Shown here: positions 10,942 through 23,200 of the stretch, piece after piece
Layout: each line of letters begins with the position of its first letter
How positions within the stretch are numbered: the stretch's first letter is position 1
Assembly (NCBI GenBank): GCA_963682175.1
Contig: OY821772.1
Span: 50,118,925 to 50,182,924 of the forward strand
Source of the DNA: Triglochin maritima
Lineage: Eukaryota; Streptophyta; Magnoliopsida; Alismatales; Juncaginaceae
Direction of reading: 5' to 3'
Length of the DNA stretch: 64,000 nucleotides
Position numbers and translations under genes: made by a program
The notes under the pieces: model-generated
Database searches by the model: none
The model's input: the letters and a program-made list of their open reading frames with translations, nothing else
What the model was told of the DNA's origin: nothing

Positions 10942-13900
10942 TTACGGTCCGTTGGACGACTTGGAGCGGTTCCAGATGGCTTCGAGTTCTCTAGCGAAGG
11001 CCTTCTGGCGTCCGACTACGATGGTGATGTGGTCCTTGTTGTGCACGACCCTAACACGTGCCCGGGGTATGCGGGATCCGACGGCCCGGCTGCAGTCTAG
11101 AGGGAGGAGGTCGTCGTGGCTGCCGTGGAGGATGGTGACGTGGCAGGACATGCTGTCCCGGACGAAGTCGAGGTAGGCGTCCATCTTGCCGGCGCTGCCG
11201 CAGATGACGTTGTGGAGGGTGTGCCAGGCTGCGTTGTGGGTGTGGCAGAAGAACCCGTCCATCAGGAACGTCCGCACCCTGCAATCGAATCCAACGGTCC
11301 ACAAATCATGATGGGATTATCTCGTGGTCTCTCGTATCTATTTATGGGATTCTTACAGACATATCACATATCCTTCCAAGTTCCAACTAATTGGTTGTGT
11401 TTGCATGGTTTTTTTACGACAAAAATAGATATTTACTGATACAAATAATATGATTGGAGGATAAATTGGGATTTACAACATCAAATTAGAAGATATTGAA
11501 GAGAATATGATGAATATAAAATGGTAAACATGCAAAAGTATACAATCATTAGATCATATTTGCAAGAAATATCAAGAAAAGTGGAAAGGTACCTTTGTAA
11601 AATTACTTGTTGGTGATTGTTTTCTGAAAAAAATAATATTTTTCAACTGAAGTCCCATCACTTAAAATTTTATTGTAAGAATAAATTCTGCCATTTTCAT
11701 TCTATTCAAAAGAAACCAAGAAACTCTACTATTTTTTATATATTCTATGTAAACCAATCACACCTTAAACACAACACCACGTTGGGGTGAGACTACTTAG
11801 TAACTAAAATCAACCAATATTGTACTCAATTACTAAAGCTAGGAGACTGTGGAACTGCACACAGCCACGACTACGCATCATCAGTGACCGAAAATGGCAG
11901 TGTGGTCTTAATGACGTTGGCTAGTTGCTACAACCACCTCACCTGGTCATCCATATTCCATATCAGTTAGACCTGTCAATTTTGGACACGACACGATTAC
12001 ACGACACGGACACGACACGATAAGGAGACACAATATAAACACGATTTTACACGAAATTTTTTGTATGATCGAAATGATTTATTATGATGTTTTGTGAACA
12101 TATAAATATAAAATAATTGGTACACGATTTGACACGAACACGACACGATACACACGATAAGTTATTTTTGTACACGAAACAGACACGAACTGCATCTTTT
12201 GTTTGATAATGAATTGTTTTTACTTGATTATAGTCAATTAAGATGTTATTTAGAATGAAAATATCAATATAACATGTCACTTAACTATTTTCAATTTAAA
12301 CATGATGAAATCTTTTCAATTTATACTATACACGATAACACGAAATCCTGACACGAATGCAGAACTGTCAGACACGATAGTACACGAACACGACCCAATT
12401 GACAGGTCTAATATCAGTGATATCACTGACTTACTTAGTTTATCTGCACGTATTTAGTGCCACCACACCACTACATGACCCACATAGACACCGGTTCCGA
12501 ACTGCGATCCACCAAAGATCAAAATATTGGAACACTACCAATTTCGACCTTGACCATCTCACTCACATAACTCGAATATTTATGTCCCTCCCTTTTCCTG
12601 GTTGGGGACTGTTGGGTGAGTTTAGGACAACCACATCACCAACACGTTACTTAATTACATCATCAGTCGTTACATTATGAATATATGCAGTGACCTTTAA
12701 TTAGCACCAACCTGTTCATTGTGACCCGCCTCACGGCTTGCTCCCACATCCGGTGGTTCTTGCAGAAGAGTAGGCATACGCTTCGGCCAATGTGCTCGTA
12801 CCAACAAGCCACCGATGCCCCAAACAATATTGGCGGCCAAATACGTCTCGGTGCCACCTTTCTCAGCATGTATTGCGACGTCCCTTTCACACCCTCCGGT
12901 GCAGGAAAATATGGCTATAATACACACAAAACAAAATAATTAATTTCTTAAATACCTAATATTAGATTTGGCATAGATGGATCAATAAAAATTATTCTTG
13001 GGTTATTACCGGTGAAAGCAACGTTAATGATTTGACAGAGTCGGGGTATTTTACTGCGAGCGCGAGAGCGAGAATTGACCCGAGAGAGTGAGCAACAATA
13101 TGGAAAGATTTTAGCTCGAATTTTTTTACGACCGATCGCTCGATCATGTCCACATGCTCCCTCAAAGTGTAGAGTGAGTCAGTGGGCTTGGGGCTTCTAG
13201 CGAACCCCAGCAAGTCCACGGCAAACAACCGGTACTTTGACTTGGTCGTCTCGGACAGGTTCGGGAACACCGTCTCTGTCCAGAACATGGACGACGATAT
13301 GAATCCATGTATGAACAACACATTATCCTCCACCGCGTCTAATTACCAAAACAAAAAAATGTTATAAGAAGTAACAACATTTTGTTAAGAGTAACGATAT
13401 TTAAGTGTCAATAGAGGTAACTACGTACAGTGTTCAACGTACCTTTGGGGCCTTCAATGTGGACGTAAAGGGAGTCCTTAGACGAAGAGGTGGTCCAAGC
13501 AGTGCAAGTCTTGCAGCTGCAATCCGACCATCGCGGGATGGGTTGCGATATCCGGCCGCCAATCCTCCCTTGCAGCATCTCCACAATAGTAGAGTTAATA
13601 GTAAACGTCGTCGTCGTGGCAGCCGGCAAAGATGAAGACCGGAAGTTACTCCTCGAATGCATCTCCACAGTTCCTGTGCTGATCCTCTCCGACTTGATCC
13701 TCCTGAGCTCCTTAACGGTCGACTTGGAGAACTCTGACACGATGGAAGGACGGCAGTAGAGCGTGTCGGAGATCTCTTCAAGGTGGACTTTGGTGGACGA
13801 CATGGACATGATTTTCGAACCTCCGTCCTCGGACACGAGAATGTTACCGCTGCTGGTGATCATGTCCTTGGCCGAGGAGCAGTAGCAAGGCTTCCACTCC

Positions 13901-14049
13901 GCCTCGAAGGTGTAGTCCACAACCTTGTAAACGAAACACAGAAAGGCGTCCAAAATATCCAACAGTGTGAACACCACAAAGCTCACCACCTCGTTCAGAA
14001 ATCGACCCGTCATCCTAACCGCGCATTTCGCTACGTCGCAGCCTCCCAT
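10942..14049 (-). CDS. BDG-like: BODYGUARD-like alpha/beta hydrolase (cuticle formation)
   Basis: Four exons: 13443-14049, 13010-13338, 12712-12914 and 10942-11278. All junctions are GT/AG and keep frame, giving 491 aa, close to the usual 450-490 for the family. The ATG at 14049 has a good context (ACAATGG); an upstream in-frame TTG is not needed. The N-terminus is hydrophobic (VVSFVVFTLLDILDAFLCFV), as in BODYGUARD. The core has HGF (oxyanion region), the nucleophile elbow VAHSLGS, the acid in HGSHDDLLP and the His in NKDHITIV, so the catalytic triad is complete. Arabidopsis BODYGUARD is an extracellular epidermal protein needed for cuticle formation; its substrate is unsettled. The 1.4 kb third intron holds a hAT element at 11968-12410. 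Confidence 0.9.
11968..12410. mobile_element. hAT element with ACACGA repeats, 443 bp, in an intron
   Basis: Terminal inverted repeats TAGACCTGTCAATT and AATTGACAGGTCTA are bounded by a perfect 8-bp duplication ATATCAGT (11960-11967 and 12411-12418). Inside, ACACGA/GACACGA motifs are repeated many times near both ends. It lies in intron 3 of the BODYGUARD-like gene and is related to 32933-33576. Confidence 0.85.
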
Positions 14050-14340
14050 TGTAATGCAAGCAAAGAGCAAAAAAACTTTTCAATGAACTAATCAATGAGA
14101 TGGTTTGGATCGGATAAGAGGGAGATGCACATTTGAACTGGAATCTTCTACCTCTCCCTCTTTGGAGGAAAGGTGGCAATGTGGGGGTGTTGTTGGGTTG
14201 GTGACTTTACCCCGTTGTTTTCTTTCTTCTTGCAAACTCCAGCTCCAACCAAGAAGAGGAAAGGAGCAGAAAAGTTAGAAGAAGTTGGAGAAGATTCTGT
14301 TGTACTGTTCTAATATATGAGATGTGGCCGGGGTGAGAGT
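14050..14340 (-). promoter_or_regulatory. Likely 5' leader and promoter of the BODYGUARD-like gene
   Basis: The minus strand here holds CT-rich leader-like sequence and a possible TATA element (TATATTA around 14310) about 265 bp upstream of the ATG. The assignment rests on position and composition only. Confidence 0.35.
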
Positions 14341-16283
14341 GGAGAGTGTTTGCCGCTTTGATTAATTGTTATGTTAAAGACAAGATTGGACGGAAGATAA
14401 AAGAAGTAGGTGGTGGTTGAGCTCCTTCCAGCAAATCTTTCTGGCAACAAACAGTGACTAATCGATTAAGGATTTTACATAACCTCAATCAAGGAGGATG
14501 TCATTTTTTAGATGAACACAACTCCGTTATTTCAACAATTGTGAAATATAAGCATTGCATTATGATCAATCGACGTATGCAATGATTATTTGCGAAGTTT
14601 TCTGCTCCTTTCCTCTTCTTCACATAACCCAGTTTTCTTCTCACATAACTCCAGCTCAACAATTGTCAAACGTAAGCATTTCATTATGGTCAATTATGCT
14701 TAAGCAATTGAGTAAAGTTAGATTCTCAATTGTGGTCAATCTCAATTATGCTTATATCTTAAATATAAGCATTGCATTATGGTCAATTCTTTCGAAGCCA
14801 TAAATATTGTCTGCTTGCTGGACCATTCCGATCATCTAAATCGATATGTTTCTAATAGCAACAATATAATTTCAATCGAGACTCAGAAGTGCTTGTAACT
14901 TTGAATACTGTTGTATATGATGTAGGAGACTCGTGACAGAAGAGAGTAACAATATTCTTCAAAAATAACAGAGGATGTCAGAAGAGTAACATTGTTCTTA
15001 TAGTTACTTTTCAAAAAAAAAAGAAAAAGAAATTATATATATAGTTTGAATGCCACAACAAGAGAACCACATAATGGGGGGGAGGGGAATCCTCGAGGCC
15101 AATGACAAATTGCAGTTAAGTCCTTCGTGTCACATGAATACATGATGCGATGTTTGTAGATGCCCCTCGTGGCAGACAACGTGATAGTAAGATTGCAATT
15201 TAAAAATTTAAAGAATAATTCATAGGACTAAAATTGGTAAATGTGACCCAAGATGCCAATATCAAAGTTGCAAAATAACTTAAATAGAATATCAGGAAAA
15301 CATATAGGTAAATAAAAGGTAATTGCAATTTGTTTTGTTTACCTTTGGTCGGTAATACATTGCACGCATATATACCTTTTAAAACTCGGCATTTATATAT
15401 TGACCTTTACGATTTCGATAAGTTTGCACCTTATTTACAAAATTATTCAATTTATCTCGAAATTATCCTTAGAATGTGTAAGATAAAAAAATTCACGGTT
15501 TCACTGGACACAAATTATCCTTGACTTATAAATGATGAAACAACAAATCTCTGTTTTACCCAGAATTGATGCATGCTGATTAAGACTAAATGCACCTAAC
15601 TTTCATTTCTATTACCACGTGGATGACTAAACTGACCGATCCAGAGAGCAAAATGTGTAATGTACTGAAGTGTAATTATTAAATTAATCAATGCTCGGCA
15701 TGGTCGAACAAGGAAGGTCGCACGAGATAACATGTTAAATTGATTGGGAGGTTGGTCAACCAATCCAACCTTTCTCTAATGGGAATCTACTAATTTGTCA
15801 ATCCCAACCGTAATGTTCTATCAATCTTATTAGAGAAATTTTATACCAAAATATTTATTCTAACAACACTGATATAGAATGACATTATGTCTAACTAATG
15901 ACTTTCGGTTGCGCTTTGGGCACGGCCACACAACAATAGACGTGTCGAATGTGCTAGTAAAACTGCATCGTTAAGGACATTGTTTTCCTCCACAAGCAGG
16001 TCACATTTTCAAATTTAAAGTTTAGGGTTTACAAGGGAAACAACAAAGGGGGATTACGATTTACGACCCACCGCCCCACTAATATTATAACAAGCTTGTC
16101 TTGTGATAAGATCAGAATTTATAGACAAGATAAATAAAGTTTTCTTGACAAGCTAACAACATGCACGAGAAGCAGGTATCGGAGGCATAATGTTGGACTC
16201 TGAAAGTTGTGATGTTTCCACGATGTAATTAAACAAGATGGTCCCAAAGTAAAAGAACAGAACGCATTGTTGGAACGAGTTTA
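14341..16283. other. Intergenic; short direct repeats at 14520-14790
   Basis: The motif ATAAGCATTGCATTATGRTCAAT occurs in related form near 14549, 14672 and 14763, making a loose direct-repeat cluster. Otherwise AT-rich sequence without gene structure. Confidence 0.4.
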
Positions 16284-16709
16284 GAGTATAACCAACGGGG
16301 TCGTGCCCCCCACGACCTGGGTCACCAGGTCGTCCTCCCCCTTAATGGGGAGACGACCTGGTCGTCTGATTATTATTATTATTATTCATTTTTTTGTTTT
16401 TTGTTTTGATTATTTTAATTTTTGTTTGAAACTTTTTTAATTTTTGTTTGAAAATATGTTTTATAATTGTTTTGATTTTTTAGTATTATTTTTAAAAAAA
16501 ATTAAATTTTACAAGATGGATCCTGAAATGATGTGGATGACAGAGGTAGGTTGTGGTGAGTTATGGTTAAGAGGTAAATAGTGTAGGAAAGAGAAAAAAG
16601 TGAGTTGGTAAGAGAGAAAACTGATGTGGAAGAGTGAGAAAATTGATTTGAAAAAGAGAGAAAAGAAATAATTCATAACCACGCGTCTGAGTTATGGTCA
16701 CGGATGACC
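16284..16709. mobile_element. PIF/Harbinger-type MITE, 426 bp
   Basis: Ends are GAGTATAACCAACGG and TCACGGATGACC, bounded by TTA at 16281-16283 and 16710-16712. A GC-rich block with GACGACCTGGTCGTC palindromes lies near the left end. It is inversely related to 17581-17945. Confidence 0.7.
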
Positions 16710-16712
16710 TTA

Positions 16713-17577
16713 GAATCACATACATGCATGGTTGAAGTACAGACGAGCCATTAATGTATAAAAAATGGTCAGTAATATTTATTGTAACATTTAAGTTTAA
16801 TCTTTGAGAAGTTAAAAAATGCTGCACTATGTACACCCTTATACTAGATCCTCCGACATTGCTCTGGCGGTGATGATTTATGTCTATACTTGTGAATAGA
16901 ATCGGTTCAATTTTATCTACCTAGGAAATGTAGGTCATATATGTACCGTAAGCCCCACTTCAATTAATCCTCTTCATAATTGAATATTTTTTGTCATGAA
17001 TTTTAGGGCTTTGCGTTTTCATCCTTCATTTGATTGTCTTTCCACCAAAAAATGCAAGTTGTACCATTATCATTCATGACACAATTATGCAAGTGTAAAT
17101 TTTAATTATTCTTTGGAAAATTGTAAAAAATAAATAAATTGTTTGTGTTTCTTTGATATAAGCTCAATTGACTTCTTACCACTAATTTAATTAGAAAAAC
17201 TTTTATTATGTTATCATCTTTATGAAAGCTTGTAATTGCACTGACGTTAATTATGAATATGGCTCTAGATATATTTTTTCCTCTAAAGGTGGTGTTTTTC
17301 GTTTCTTTGCACCTCATTTGTTAAATTTTAATTAATTTTCACTAATAGTTTTTTGACAGCTACTATTGACCAATATCCGCTAAAGAGCCCAATGGCCAAA
17401 TGCTATTTGGAAGAAAATTAGAGTTGATACGCCGTTAAAAATGACCCACAACAAATGAGGGTATCAAACAATAAATGATTATTTTTTAAAAAAGAGAGAT
17501 CCCATATTCATGAATATATACAGTAGCATGTATTACAAAAATTTCACAGTGACAGAAGCAGACAATATTGATATCTA
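16713..17577. other. No recognisable feature
   Basis: AT-rich spacer between two inversely oriented MITEs. No coding frame or RNA gene seen. Confidence 0.4.
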
Positions 17578-17580
17578 TAA

Positions 17581-17945
17581 GAGTATTAGTAACCATGATT
17601 CAGACGACCTGGTCATGAGTTTTCTCTCTTCCCTTTCTCTTCCAAATCAGTTTTCTCTATCTTCTACATCAGTTTTCTCTCTCCCCAACCCACTATATTC
17701 GATTTCCTACACTATTCTCATCTTAACCACAACCCACAATAACTTATCTCTCTCATCCACATCATTTCAGAATCCATCTTAGAAAATTTTAAAAAAATCT
17801 AAAAAAATCAAAACAATTATAAAACATATTTTCAAAAAATAATTTTTTTCAAAAAGATACTTTAAAATCCGTGCTTTGAGTTAACGACCTGGACAACCGG
17901 CTCGTGGGGAGTCGTTGGGGGCACACGACCCCGTTAAAGATGCCG
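17581..17945. mobile_element. PIF/Harbinger-type MITE, 365 bp, opposite orientation to 16284
   Basis: The left end is GAGTATTAGTAACC and the right end is CCGTTAAAGATGCCG. TAA flanks both sides (17578-17580 and 17946-17948). The CT-rich left part and the GC-rich right part are the reverse of the layout at 16284-16709. Confidence 0.65.
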
Positions 17946-18249
17946 TAATGACCTTAGAATAACTAAGATGTCAAAAAGACTAATTACATTGTTTCACGGT
18001 GAGGTGCAAGCAAAAATAATAATAACATATTGTTATTTCTAAATTGCATGAGTTTTCATGTTAGCTAGTTCAGAGAATTTCTATTGTCTCTACTAATTCT
18101 TGAAAAATAATTGTGGTGACATAAAAATGTACAGAAATCAGAAAGCCGGTTTGAATTTTAATTTGGCGTAACCAATTAATCTCCACGACTCCTTGTCTTT
18201 TCAAGGCATTCCATCATCATCACACTAAATCCCTTCCCAAATCTCTTTG

Positions 18250-18611
18250 TTTCGTCCACTCTCTCAATGTTCCTATGCTCCACTTCAAATCCCACCCATG
18301 TCCCAACATCCCACCATCGCACCTCCCAACCCATTGTGTCGGAAGCCTCTAGTCTCCAGACCTTCAAACGCCACCTCCACCGAACGGAGTCGTTGGATGT
18401 GCCTTACTTGAGTGCCTCAATGCGGACATCAAGGTGGAGAAGGATCCAAACCACAAGGAGGAGCTACACTTATTAATTGGAAAAAAAATGGTCTGAGGCC
18501 ATCAAGGCGAACATCCCAATGTTGGACGTTATGCCAGGATTCCTCCCTTTGATCGACAATCTCTTCCTAGTCCACCATCGAGCTAGGAAGGATCTGTCGT
18601 GGGAAATTAAA
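18250..18611 (+). pseudogene. Unrecognised coding-like fragment cut by the MULE
   Basis: Between about 18375 and 18611 consecutive frames read like a protein ('ECLNADIKVEKDPNHKEELH', then after a frame break 'MLDVMPGFLPLIDNLFLVHH'). The codon pattern is unlike the noncoding neighbours. I cannot name the family. MULE E1 begins at 18612 in the middle of the fragment; no clear continuation is visible after 23562. Confidence 0.3.
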
Positions 18612-18758
18612 CTGAACTGCTAAATATCGCCCCAAAATTACTTAAATCGCCCCTTGAAATTACCAAATTGCCTTTCCTCCTATTTTTGCTTATATATCTC
18701 ACAATTTCACTCTTTTTTCAAAATTTTCTCTTCCTATACCTACTACACAAGATTACGA

Positions 18759-19872
18759 ATGTCTCGGAGGCCAGGGAAGCAGCCAGCAGTTCCCCCGGTG
18801 TACCCGTATGAGGTAACATTACGTTATTTATTTGTTTAAAAAAAAAAAAGTCGTCGGCGTCCGAGGGAGACTCCCCCGCATGGGGCGGGCGTCCGAGGAA
18901 GCCGCTCCCTTTATGGGGGGAGCATACCTGTACCGGCAGCTTGGGATAGCTAGCCGTGCGGATTGTTCTGGGATTGCAGGTTGTCTTACGCTGCTGCAGG
19001 CGTGGATATACGAGTACTTTCCTGCATTCCGCCCGCATCGTGAGCGGAAGATTATCGACGAGAGTCATCCACGTTCGGGTATGTGGGCTGTCCGGAGCGA
19101 GAACAAGAGCGATGGACGATTGCGTTCCATCCGCGCACGGCTAGATCAGATGACTGCATCAGAGGTATCAAACTTTACACCATTTATTTAATTTTAAGAT
19201 GTATTATTATTAATGTGTTAAACTTTAGGTGGAGTGGTTACCCTATGGTCCTGACCCAGCAGCGGATGTCCCGAGGACTTTATTGATGGGTCTTATTCGT
19301 TATCGGGATATCATAGAGCCTTATATGCCCGATCGGGTCTTACGTCAGTTAGGATATGTTCAGGTGATCCCGGTTGACATTCCGACACCAGAGCATGCGG
19401 TGCGGTCTGCGACAGCAGCGACGTACGACGTCAGGTTCCCCGCTTCTACAGCGGAATCGACTTGGCGGACATTTCCGAGATCATGCCGATTGTTCCTTGG
19501 CGACTTCAGACGTAGTCGCGACCCCTCCGAGTGTGATGCACGTTATCTTGATTGGTTCGGTAGTTACTCACATCCTATCATCGTCCGTGGTGCCTCCCGG
19601 AGAGCAGATCGACCACCAGATAGGACGTGTGGCGATCTGGTAATTTTTTCATTTTATCTATATTTATTTGTACCGTATAATTTGTTAATGTACGCTAATG
19701 TTATTGTTATGTGCAGTGGATGGGTAAGATGATATGGGCTGTAGACCCAATCTTGCAGATGAGGGATGAGCTGCCAGACGATGCCAGAGCTGCATGCGGA
19801 GATTTGGATGAGATCATACACTCGTGGCATACTCAGTTAGGCATCTCCGACCATGATTCGGATGATGAGTAG
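18759..19872 (+). CDS. Plant mobile domain (MAIN-like) protein carried by the MULE, probably truncated
   Basis: Exon 1 (18759-18812) encodes 18 residues ending PPVYPYE at a GTAACA donor. Later exons run to 19164, then 19229-19639 and 19717-19872 (stop TAG 19870), with GT/AG junctions in frame. The protein shows the C-terminal half of the plant mobile domain: 'YLYRQLGIASRADCSGIAG', 'LLQAWIYEYFPAFRPH', 'DRVLRQLGYVQVIP', ending in an acidic DSDDE tail. PMD proteins such as MAIN and MAIL1 are nuclear factors for genome stability and silencing, and PMDs are also known in transposons. The domain's N-terminal half is missing: 18813-18900 holds a remnant of the 33-bp palindromic array instead. A splice to GAAGCC at about 18897 would keep frame. 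Likely a degraded copy. Confidence 0.8.
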
Positions 19873-19884
19873 GCTGATCTGTTG

Positions 19885-20130
19885 TACCGTACTCTTAGTA
19901 TTTGCATTTATATTTGTTTATCTGTTGTACGCTTAGTATTTGTGTTTGCTTATCTGTGGTACGCTTAGTATTTGCATTTATATTTGTTTATCTGTTGTAC
20001 GCTGATTATTTGTATTTGTGTTTGTGTTTGCTAACATGTCGTACGCTTATTGTTTGTATTTGTGTTTTGCTTATCTGTTGTACGCTTATTATTTGTATTT
20101 GTGTTTGATAACCTGTCGTACTATTATATA
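19885..20130 (+). repeat. Minisatellite between the two MULE genes
   Basis: A 40-55 bp unit built from 'TCTGTTGTACGCTTAKTATT' and 'TGTATTTGTGTTTGCTTA' is repeated about five times just after the PMD stop codon. Open frames through it are low-complexity and not genes. Confidence 0.8.
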
Positions 20131-20149
20131 TAATGCAAATAAAGCAAAC

Positions 20150-20290
20150 ATATCAAAACATATTACATAATAAAGCAACACTATATAATGTACAAACATA
20201 TCAAAACATATTACATAATTATACAAACATATCAAAACATATTACATAATTATACAAACATATCAAAACATATTACATAATTGTTGCCAA
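20150..20290 (+). repeat. About 30-bp tandem repeat at the 3' end of the transposase-OTU gene
   Basis: The unit ACAAACATATCAAAACATAT followed by TACATAATTAT is repeated four times. It runs up to and slightly into the last codons of the transposase-OTU gene (stop at 20263-20265). Confidence 0.85.
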
Positions 20291-23200
20291 TATGCTATCC
20301 TATTTTGGTACTCCAACTCCCATCCAATAACACTCTCATCTCGTATTTGATACCACGGAGTCGCTATAGGAGGTACGGGGAATCCCTCATTCAATTCCAA
20401 ACGAATGTAATGAGCATAACTCCCTAAATGAGCAATAATCAACTCTCTGCACGGTCTCGTCACGGTAGTCGGACTCTCCCAAGGTAGAACTGTAAGACAT
20501 GGGTACAATGAACCATCATTTCCGAGAGAGAAGAACATAACTGCACACTTGTAAAAATTTGCAATGGGAAACAAGTCCGTCCACGTCTCCATATAGTGAT
20601 TCTCGCCACAAGGTCCCCCGCCCCAATTAATCCGGTGACGAGCCTCCGCCACACCGTCGTAGTATACGTGCTCATAAAAAGATGGGTTCGCAGCTATCTC
20701 ATTTGAAATCGAACGACGGGCGAGTTGCCAATTGTCTTCACCACCGTGGAAAACATCGGCGACACATCGAAATCCACAGTTTCCATCAGCACGTACATGA
20801 TTCCACTGGTGTAGGAATGGCATAATGATTCCTGGAATTCTATCTCCATATGGGAAGTCGTCTACGTCAGCCCGCCCAGTCACTACAATATGAACAAAAA
20901 ATACAGTTACATATAATAACAAAAGATACATATTTACTGAAATAAATAACAAAATTATAATAATAATAAATATAGGGATGGTATACCTGATCCTCCCCTC
21001 ACAGACGAAGAACCAGAAGATCGACCACGACCTTTGCTTCCACTACCGGAAGAACGACCACGACCTCTACTCCCACTACCTGAAGATCGACCACTACCTC
21101 GCTCTGCATACTCAAACGCACTAGGGTCCCGTCGTGTCGACTTTCCCCTTGGTCGACCTCGTAGCTTTGTTTTTACTGCAGGCTCTTTCAAATTCGAATG
21201 TTCGGGGTGTAGCTGCTCGAATAAAACCCGAGAGGCAGATCGAATTACGGTAGGGTCACTTCCTGCAATCTCATCAACCAGACTGCGAAAATGTTCGGCG
21301 TCTTGAGCTGCCTGAGACACAAACTCTGCGTTCCCGGCTCCTTCCCCAATGACAAGTGTCCTCCAGAACGGATGAATCTGCTCTAAGTAAATTCCGTTTT
21401 CTGATTCAAGATATCCACGGATGGTACATGCGCAAGGTATCCCATGAGAAGTCAGAAAAGCGCACTCGCAACGATATTCAACTTCATCATCTAACTGTTG
21501 CATTCTCTTCACCTCCTGACTCAGCAACTGCAAACAGTGATGCGAAACTCTACCATTTATGTGACGATATAGAGCATGTCCGAAATTAGTCAAATTTCGC
21601 CGTCTCGAATCTTCAAGAAAGTTTCGAATATTCGTCAGCTGCATTTCAGTAGCCGCGTTGACGCGCTCGAAAAGAGTGTCCAGAGCTGCAGTCGATGTAG
21701 AAATCCACTTTTTTAGAGCCGAATGAGCACTTTCGACCCTACAATTCGTGGTGTTCCCAAAATGAAGGACTTTGTTCGTCCAATTCAGCACAAACTTTTC
21801 TTTATGCACCAACCACGTGGTGTCCAGATACTCCGTGATAGCCGGCCACGATCTATACAAATCTTTCAGAGCATACACAACTCTATCATACTCGGCTTCT
21901 GAAGTAGAAAGCATGATCTTCCTCCATCTTCCACGCCTCAAAGTCTCTGCCATCTCCTTATTCTTGCCGAATACGTGGTATGCGTAATTCAATACGTCTT
22001 TGTTGATGTGCCATGTGCAGAGTAAATGAGCAGAGTCAGGAAAAACCTCTCTCACTGGTCGCATAAGGCCTAACTCCCGGTCTGTTATTATTGCAGTCGG
22101 GCTGACAGTCCCCAATAACAGATCTCTCAACTTCTCCATCACCCACAAATAACTGGAGTAAGATTCATCCATCAAAATCGCATATCCAATAAGGAAATTC
22201 ATGTTTGCTGGTGTGACCCCAATCATTTCGAACAAAGGCATCTTATACTTGTTCGTCTTGTAAGTCGAATCCATGCAGATAACGAAAGGATATGTCCGCA
22301 ACAACTGGACTGACGTCGGATGTGCCAAAAAAGCGTGAGTGACGACATCAGTTTCTGGATCCGCCATAATCCAATGTAAGTACTCACACTGCACTGCTTG
22401 GTAGAGAAACTGCTGGACGGGATTCCGATCTTCAGATTTTGTCCTCCTCATGTAATCTCTGAAATTATAAATATGCCTTTGATTTGGATTGTCCTCCGGG
22501 AATTTTTCTTTTACTGCCTTCAAGATGTTCCGTGGTTTTGCTTGCGCCTCTGTCATATCACGAACAATCTTCTTCGCCCCAGAACTTAGACCACTAATTT
22601 GACGATGACCCTCTGGATAAACTGCCAGTCTGTGGTTGTGATGTCCGTGACCACTATTATAAACCACAACCCATCCATCACGATCCCGTCGCTCCACCAC
22701 TTTTATTAAGAAACGGCAACCGCAACCCTTTCTTTTGGTGTTTCTTCGAAGTGCAGTATCCATATCCCGAGACTCCATTTGATTTCGCCGGTCGCATCTC
22801 AAATAACAATCCATCCGACTATCTGATCTTGTTTTGTACGACGACACGACCAAAAAAAAACCCAACTCCGATAGCTACTTGTTTGGCCCATTTACTTGCT
22901 TCATCGATTGTTGCAAAGATTTGTGTAGTTTGAAATAACTCACTGTAATCCACTCCATCACCACCAAAATCTGGAACCTACAAAAATAAAATCGAAATTA
23001 AAAAAATTAAAAAATAAAATCGAAATTAAAAAATTTAAAAAATAAAGTCGAAATTAAAAAAACAAAATCAAAATCAAAAAAAAAACAGGCGTCTGTATTA
23101 GACGCCTGCCCCATGGATGGGGCGTCTGTGTTAAACGCCTTCCCCAACGGTAAGGCGTCTGCGTAGGACGCCTTGCCGTAGGGAAGGGCGTCTAATACAG

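Noticed and set aside
14050..14070. Seven-codon N-terminal extension of the BODYGUARD-like protein
   Set aside because: The extension begins with TTG. The ATG at 14049 has a good context and fits the family start.
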